Below, in pieces: positions 7,501 to 11,488 of a DNA stretch of 11,488 nt. The translations under genes and the position numbers were made by a program. The notes below the pieces were generated by a model. The model was not told the origin of the DNA. It searched no databases and saw nothing but the letters and a program-made list of their open reading frames with translations. Every line of letters begins with the position of its first letter. Positions within the stretch are counted from its first letter, which is position 1. This stretch comes from Terriglobia bacterium (GTDB lineage: Bacteria; Acidobacteriota; Terriglobia; UBA7540), in contig JASHSC010000215.1 of NCBI GenBank assembly GCA_030036915.1, positions 1 through 11,488 of the forward strand, in the 5' to 3' direction.

Positions 7501-8768
7501 CAAACTGCTTGCTCCATACGTGAGGGTGGGGGAGGGCGGATGATTGCCAGCACACAGACGGTGGCCAGCAGCGGCACCGTTCCCGCCAGAAAAAATGCCG
7601 GAAAATACGAGAATTTATCGACAAGCCATCCCACCAGCAGAGTAAAAGCGGCTCCGGCCAGCCCTGCCCCCAGTCCGCTGACGCCGGTGACGGTGGCCAC
7701 GACGTCCTGGGGGAAAAGATCGGAAGGGAAGGTGAGGCCCATGGTTGACCAGCTCGCATAGCCCCACACGGCGATGCTGATCAGGAGGACGGCAAGATAG
7801 GGATTATGTGTAGTTGCCGCGGGAATTCCGGCGAGAATCGGGAGCGAGCTCGCGACGCACACCCATTTGCGCGCGCGGATGACGGGCATTCCTCGACGAA
7901 TTAGGAATCCGGAAGCCAGGCCGCCCGTGAAATTTCCAATGTCCGCCGCCACGAAGGGAATCCACGCGAAGGCGGCAATCTGCTTCAGGCTGAATCCCCG
8001 CGCGTCGCTCAAGTATTGGGGGAGCCAGAACACATAGAACCACCAAATGGGATCAGTAAGCGAGCGGCCAAGGACGATACCCCAGGTGTTGGGATGCTTG
8101 AGCAAAACCCGCCAGCGGCCCAGGCCTTTTTGCGCGGATTCAGCCGGGGTGTCGCGTCCTGCGGCGATGAGCGTGCGCTCCTCGGTGCTTACGCGCGGAT
8201 GGCGGTCCAACGGATGATAAACGGTCAGCCAAACTGCCAGCCAGATAAACCCCAAAATTCCGGATTGCACAAAGGCATAGCGCCACCCGAACACAATGGC
8301 GATCCAGGGGACGGCGATAGCGGCCAGAGCGCCACCCACGCTCGAGCCGCTGTCGAAAATCGCGACCGCCACGCCACGCTCCCCGGCCGGGAACCACTCG
8401 GCGACCGTCTTGCTCGCGCCGGGCCAATTGCAGCCTTCGCCGATTCCCAGAAGGAAACGAAATGCGCTGAACGATGAGACGGAGTTCGCGAGGCCGGTAA
8501 GCATGCTGATGGCTGACCACCAAATCACCGCAAGCGAAAGCCCCAGCCGCGTGCCGACAACATCCAGCATCACGCCGCCGATGAGCCACATTCCGGCGTA
8601 TGAAACCTGGAATGCCGAAATGATATGAGAGAGATCTGTGTGGCTGAAGTGCAGCTCGTGCGAAATCACCGGCGCGAGCACGGAGAACGTCTGCCGGTCG
8701 ATGTAATTCACCACCGTCGAGCCAAACAATGTCCAGACAATCCACCAGCGTATGCGCTTGGAAACCAT
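7497..8768 (-). CDS. MFS transporter, ACS family (hexuronate/aldonate:H+ symporter-like)
   Basis: An inner-membrane transporter with about 12 helices, of the anion:cation symporter branch that includes ExuT, GudP and DgoT. Diagnostic features near the N-terminus are NYIDRQTFSVLAP (Asp24, Arg25) in helix 1 and GIGEGCNWPGASKTVAEWFP (Glu111 and the following motif). Equivalent charged residues take part in substrate and proton handling in characterised members. ATG at 8768 gives a 423-residue protein whose basic MVSKRIR runs directly into helix 1, as expected. The frame is open further upstream to 8936, but that extension crosses the intergenic palindrome and lacks family character. No clear ribosome binding site precedes 8768. 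As first gene of the minus-strand cluster it probably imports an acidic sugar (hexuronate, aldonate or aldarate). Tartrate or phthalate-type substrates are less likely given the UxaA-family enzyme downstream. Confidence 0.87.
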   Translation of the reverse strand: MVSKRIRWWIVWTLFGSTVVNYIDRQTFSVLAPVISHELHFSHTDLSHIISAFQVSYAGMWLIGGVMLDVVGTRLGLSLAVIWWSAISMLTGLANSVSSFSAFRFLLGIGEGCNWPGASKTVAEWFPAGERGVAVAIFDSGSSVGGALAAIAVPWIAIVFGWRYAFVQSGILGFIWLAVWLTVYHPLDRHPRVSTEERTLIAAGRDTPAESAQKGLGRWRVLLKHPNTWGIVLGRSLTDPIWWFYVFWLPQYLSDARGFSLKQIAAFAWIPFVAADIGNFTGGLASGFLIRRGMPVIRARKWVCVASSLPILAGIPAATTHNPYLAVLLISIAVWGYASWSTMGLTFPSDLFPQDVVATVTGVSGLGAGLAGAAFTLLVGWLVDKFSYFPAFFLAGTVPLLATVCVLAIIRPPPPSRMEQAVC

Positions 8769-8889
8769 AGGTAAGTGGCCGGCGTGTAATTTTTCTCGAT
8801 CGCCACGGCGGCGCGAAAAATTGGTGGCACAATACCACACACCATGAAGATTTGTCGCGGAATATTGAATAGAGCCACAATGCCTTGTA

Positions 8890-8924
8890 GCAGCGCCACT
8901 GTAGCGGCGCTCTATGAGCGCCGC
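8890..8924. repeat. GC-rich palindromic element in the divergent intergenic region
   Basis: A perfect 9-bp stem, GCGGCGCTC (8904-8912) / GAGCGCCGC (8916-8924), closes a TAT loop. Just left of it, AGCGCC (8892-8897) can pair with GGCGCT (8906-8911) in a mutually exclusive hairpin, and GTAGC occurs twice (near 8887 and 8901) as part of a short imperfect direct repeat. The element lies 33 bases before the hydrolase start codon in the 189-base divergent gap (8769-8957). It has the look of a dispersed REP-like element of acidobacterial genomes. The structure is visible; copy number elsewhere is not. Confidence 0.6.
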
Positions 8925-8945
8925 GCGACGGGGCATGCCGCCACT

Positions 8946-8950
8946 GGAGG
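8946..8950 (+). promoter_or_regulatory. Strong ribosome binding site deciding the hydrolase start
   Basis: GGAGG is followed by seven bases and ATG at 8958. It fixes the start there instead of at the in-frame ATG at 8844, whose product would run through the palindrome before reaching the signal peptide. Confidence 0.85.
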
Positions 8951-8957
8951 GCCTTCC

Positions 8958-10886
8958 ATGCGTTCTCGAACCACAATCATGGTCTTATTTCCGCTCATGG
9001 GAATTTTGTGCCAGGCGTGGCCGCAAGGTAGACCCGAGGCGAGGGTTCAGGAAGAATTCAACGTCCGCGAGCATTACACCAAATATGAGTTCCGCATCCC
9101 CATGCGCGACGGCGTGCACCTGTTCACCGCGGTTTATGTGCCCAAGGACACTTCCGTTTCATATCCATTCATGATTGACCGCACGCCCTACAGCGTGGCG
9201 CCTTACGGCGAGGACCATTTCCGCACGACGCTCGGACCGTCGGAAGCCTTCGCGCGCTCGGGATACATTTTCGTTTATCAGGACGTGCGCGGGCGCTACA
9301 TGTCGGAGGGTACCTTCGTCGAAATGCGCCCCCACATTGACGAAAAGCACGGGAAACAAGATGTGGACGAGAGCTCCGACATGTATGACACGGTCGAGTG
9401 GCTGTTGCACAATATTCCCAACAACAACGGCAAGGTGGGAATCTGGGGAATCTCCTATCCGGGGTTCTACACCTCAGCGAGCATCATCGATTCACATCCG
9501 GCCATTAAGGCCGCCTCGCCGCAGGCTCCCATGACCAATCTGTTCATGGGCGACGATTCGTATCACGGCGGCGCGTTTATGCTTGATGCAAATTTCGGCT
9601 TTTACGTAGGCTTCAAGCCGCAGGAAAATCCCACAACGCCGTCCGCTTCCGTTCCATTTGATTTCGGCACGCAGAGCGCCTACGAGTTCTACTTAAAGAT
9701 GGGGCCACTTTCCAATTCCAACACGTTCTACTTGCACAATGAAAATTTCTTGTGGAACGACCAGATGAACCACGACACCTACGACGACTACTGGAAGGCG
9801 CGCAATCTCGCTCCACACCTGAAAAATATTCATTGCGCCGTGCTGACCGTGGGCGGATGGTTCGACGCCGAGGACCTTTACGGCCCCTTCCGCGTCTTCC
9901 GCTCAATCGAGGAGAACGATCCGGGAATTTACAACGGTCTTGTGGAAGGTCCGTGGGTGCACGGCGGCTGGGCGCGGCTGGACGGCGAGCATCTGGGCAG
10001 CGTCAGTTTCGGCTCAAAGACGGCCGCGTATTTCCGCGACCACATTCAATTTCCCTTTTTCGAAAAGTACCTGAAGGGAAGGGAAACCGAAGAACTGCCC
10101 AAGGCCTACGTGTTTGAGACGGGAACGAATGTGTGGCGCAAGTATTCAAGCTGGCCGCCCTCGAACGCCACGACGCGCGTGCTCTATTTCCAAAGTCACG
10201 GAGGGCTTTCCTTCACGGCGCCCGAGGCTGCGCAGGATTCCTTCGATGAGTACGTGAGCGACCCAAGCCACCCCGTGCCGTTCATCGGCTACATCGCGCG
10301 GGACGTGCCGCAGGAATACATGGTGGCGGACCAGCGGTTTGCCTCGACGTGCCCGGACGTGTTGGTTTATCAAACGGAGCCGCTCGAGGAGGATGTGACG
10401 ATTGCCGGTCCGGTTTCGCCGCGATTATTTGTCTCGACCTCGGGCACGGACTCGGATTTCGATGTCAAACTCATCGACGTTTTTCCACCCGACTATCCCC
10501 AGCCCAAAGCGCGCGCCGGGGGGAACGGTCACGCTCCGTTCACGGACGTTCCTCCGCCGTCGATTATTATGGGGGGATATCAAATGCTCCTGCGCGGCTG
10601 GCCGATGCGCGCCAAGTTCCGCAATAGCTTTGAAAAGCCTGCGGCCATGGTTCCCGGCCAGGTTGTGGAGCTGAACGTCACTGCGCCTGACATCAACCAC
10701 TGTTTCCGCAAAAACCATCGCATCATGGTGCAGGTGCAGAGCTCGTGGTTTCCCCTTACCGACCGCAATCCGCAGACCTTCGTGAATATTCCCGACGCCA
10801 AGCCGGAGGATTTCAAAAAAGCCACCGAGCGCGTTTATCACGGAAAAGGAAGGTCGTCGGGCGTAATTGTGCACGTTCTCGAATAA
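8958..10886 (+). CDS. Secreted CocE/NonD-family hydrolase, alpha-amino-acid ester hydrolase type
   Basis: An alpha/beta-hydrolase (X-Pro dipeptidyl-peptidase S15/CocE group), 642 residues, expected to be exported. Residues 1 to about 24 form a Sec signal (RSR, then a hydrophobic core). The Cys at 18 is not in a proper lipobox. The catalytic triad reads Ser166 in GISYPG, Asp303 in GGWFDAEDLYGP and His335 in GPWVHGG. Tyr167 after the nucleophile supplies the oxyanion hydroxyl in this family. The acidic residues that define alpha-amino-acid ester hydrolases (an Asp 34 residues after the Ser, and Glu-Asp two and three after the catalytic Asp) are all present: Asp200, Glu305, Asp306. DVRGRYMSEG (109-118) is the usual CocE/AEH strand motif. 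The C-terminal region (about 430-642) is the jelly-roll domain. Such enzymes cleave or transfer alpha-amino acyl esters and amides, including some beta-lactam side chains; the natural substrate is likely a peptide or amino-acid ester. It is divergent from the sugar cluster. Only a poor promoter candidate (TTGTCG, 18 bases, CACAAT, 8852-8881) precedes it. Confidence 0.9.
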   Translation: MRSRTTIMVLFPLMGILCQAWPQGRPEARVQEEFNVREHYTKYEFRIPMRDGVHLFTAVYVPKDTSVSYPFMIDRTPYSVAPYGEDHFRTTLGPSEAFARSGYIFVYQDVRGRYMSEGTFVEMRPHIDEKHGKQDVDESSDMYDTVEWLLHNIPNNNGKVGIWGISYPGFYTSASIIDSHPAIKAASPQAPMTNLFMGDDSYHGGAFMLDANFGFYVGFKPQENPTTPSASVPFDFGTQSAYEFYLKMGPLSNSNTFYLHNENFLWNDQMNHDTYDDYWKARNLAPHLKNIHCAVLTVGGWFDAEDLYGPFRVFRSIEENDPGIYNGLVEGPWVHGGWARLDGEHLGSVSFGSKTAAYFRDHIQFPFFEKYLKGRETEELPKAYVFETGTNVWRKYSSWPPSNATTRVLYFQSHGGLSFTAPEAAQDSFDEYVSDPSHPVPFIGYIARDVPQEYMVADQRFASTCPDVLVYQTEPLEEDVTIAGPVSPRLFVSTSGTDSDFDVKLIDVFPPDYPQPKARAGGNGHAPFTDVPPPSIIMGGYQMLLRGWPMRAKFRNSFEKPAAMVPGQVVELNVTAPDINHCFRKNHRIMVQVQSSWFPLTDRNPQTFVNIPDAKPEDFKKATERVYHGKGRSSGVIVHVLE

Positions 10887-10943
10887 GCCGAACGCTGATT
10901 TCGAATTCAGGTCAAATAGCCCGCCGTAAGAAAACCAATCGGC

Positions 10944-10960
10944 CCTGCTGCCGAAGCAGG
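10944..10960 (+). terminator. Small hairpin downstream of the hydrolase
   Basis: A 6-bp stem, CCTGCT / AGCAGG, encloses a GCCGA loop 57 bases after the hydrolase stop. No T-run follows, so an intrinsic terminator role is uncertain. Confidence 0.3.
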
Positions 10961-10965
10961 ACACT

Positions 10966-11021
10966 CACCACAGAGCACACAGAGGCTTACTGAGGAAGGC
11001 TTCTCTGTGATCTCTGTGGTG
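10966..11021. repeat. 56-base imperfect inverted repeat
   Basis: CACCACAGAG (10966-10975) pairs with CTCTGTGGTG (11012-11021). After a 2x2 mismatch, CACAGAG (10978-10984) pairs with CTCTGTG (11003-11009), making 17 base pairs around an 18-base loop. Each arm also contains an internal near-repeat of CACAGAG. It lies in the 273-base gap between the hydrolase and the BlaI-like gene. It may serve as a transcription end or be a dispersed intergenic repeat. No T-tract follows on the + strand. Confidence 0.6.
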
Positions 11022-11106
11022 CAGGCTCGTCTCTTGCCCTCGCCGCGAGGTGATTACCCTTTAAGGAAAGGTCCGGATGATGTTTGCCGCCCCCGCGAAA
11101 TTTAAC

Positions 11107-11152
11107 TTGACTTCACACATCGATATAGTAGGATTACCTATTGGCGTAGTAG
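11107..11152 (+). promoter_or_regulatory. Candidate promoter and operator of the BlaI-family gene
   Basis: TTGACT (11107-11112), 16 bases, then TAGGAT (11129-11134) resembles a sigma70 promoter. TAGTAG occurs twice, at 11126-11131 and 11147-11152, exactly 21 bases apart, placing the copies on one face of the helix. TAGG-ATTA-CCTA (11129-11140) adds a short dyad over the presumed -10. BlaI/MecI proteins usually repress their own promoters through short TA-rich dyads, so autoregulation is a reasonable inference. Confidence 0.45.
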
Positions 11153-11159
11153 ATAATTT

Positions 11160-11488
11160 ATGAAGCAACCCAAATTAACCCGGCTGGAACTTGCAATTAT
11201 GGAAGCGGTGTGGACGCGCGGGCAGGCCTCCATTCGTGAAATTCAGGAATCATTTCCGGAAAAGCGCCGCCCCGCATACACCACCGTCCAAACCACCGTT
11301 TATCGGCTGGAAGGGAAGCGGGCGCTGCGGCGGGTGAAGAAGGTCGGCAACTTTCACATCTTCGAAGCCCTGATTTCGCGCGACGCCGCACAGGGACGAT
11401 TGATTGACGACCTGCTGGCGCTTTTCGGCGGACGCACGCAGCCCGTGATGGCTCGGCTGATCGAGTCGGGCAAGCTCACGATCGAGGA
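11160..11488 (+). CDS. BlaI/MecI-family transcriptional repressor (partial, cut by the window end)
   Basis: The first 109 codons of a winged-helix repressor. The N-terminal helix-turn-helix (about residues 5-70) shows the family pattern LTRLELAIMEAVW, then YTTVQTTVYRLEGK as recognition helix and an RRVKKVGNFHIFEA wing. The following segment (RDAAQGRLIDDLLALFGG) is the start of the dimerisation region. Family members are about 120-130 residues, so only the last few are missing. BlaI proteins repress as dimers and are inactivated by a membrane metalloprotease (BlaR1/MecR1), normally encoded immediately downstream, which would fall outside this window. In Acidobacteriota such pairs are numerous and usually unrelated to beta-lactamase. 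The ATG at 11160 has no convincing ribosome binding site, and the predicted leader is only about 20 bases. Confidence 0.88.
   Translation, partial: MKQPKLTRLELAIMEAVWTRGQASIREIQESFPEKRRPAYTTVQTTVYRLEGKRALRRVKKVGNFHIFEALISRDAAQGRLIDDLLALFGGRTQPVMARLIESGKLTIE

Noticed and set aside
8825..8840. TGGCAC as a sigma54 -24 element
   Set aside because: No TTGC-type -12 element follows at the required distance. No other convincing sigma54 promoter was seen in the window.
8820..8842. Possible GntR/UxuR-type operator around TTGGT...ATACCAC
   Set aside because: The half-sites are spaced eight bases apart with only partial symmetry, so it does not match known operator geometry well enough.
8769..8936. 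N-terminal extension of the ACS transporter to 8936
   Set aside because: The added residues have no transporter character, and the extension would run through the intergenic palindrome. The Met at 8768 directly precedes the basic residues and first helix.
8140..8976. A 278-codon minus-strand frame overlapping the ACS transporter start and the divergent gap
   Set aside because: Arg/His-rich out-of-frame translation typical of GC-rich shadow frames. It crosses the palindrome and the hydrolase start.

Overview
The window looks like chromosomal DNA from a soil-type member of the Acidobacteriota. This rests on GC-rich coding sequence, a NtrC-type two-component pair with a multi-pass sensor, a large secreted CocE-type hydrolase, a BlaI-family regulator, and short dispersed-looking palindromes between genes. 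It is an inference from style, not from a marker gene. No RNA gene, CRISPR array, transposase or phage gene was seen.

Layout. (1) Positions 24-3508, + strand: a membrane histidine kinase followed by its sigma54-type response regulator, a complete two-component system. (2) Positions 3525-8768, - strand: a sugar/sugar-acid utilisation cluster. Transcription order is an ACS-type (hexuronate/aldonate-like) MFS transporter, an extended-SDR NAD-dependent oxidoreductase, a FucP-type MFS sugar:H+ symporter, and a UxaA/GarD-family dehydratase. The last three genes are separated by only 19-24 bases. They are preceded by a near-consensus sigma70 promoter (TTGACT, 16 bases, TATAAT) that ends 8 bases before the SDR start codon, so the SDR message is probably leaderless. 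(3) Positions 8769-8957: a divergent intergenic region with a strong GC-rich palindrome. (4) Positions 8958-10886, + strand: a secreted hydrolase with the full catalytic signature of alpha-amino-acid ester hydrolases. (5) Positions 10887-11159: a gap with a 56-base imperfect inverted repeat and a promoter/operator-like region. (6) Position 11160 to the window end: the N-terminal part of a BlaI/MecI-family repressor, cut by the window edge.

How the genes may work together. The two MFS proteins would import a hexuronate/aldonate-like acid and a neutral (deoxy)sugar. The SDR could oxidise the sugar or sugar acid, and the UxaA-family enzyme would dehydrate the resulting acid to a 2-keto-3-deoxy acid. 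No kinase, aldolase or dedicated regulator for this pathway is in the window, so the substrate is not settled. The two-component system converges on this cluster and need not control it. The ester hydrolase and the BlaI-type gene point the same way, but nothing in the sequence proves a functional link.
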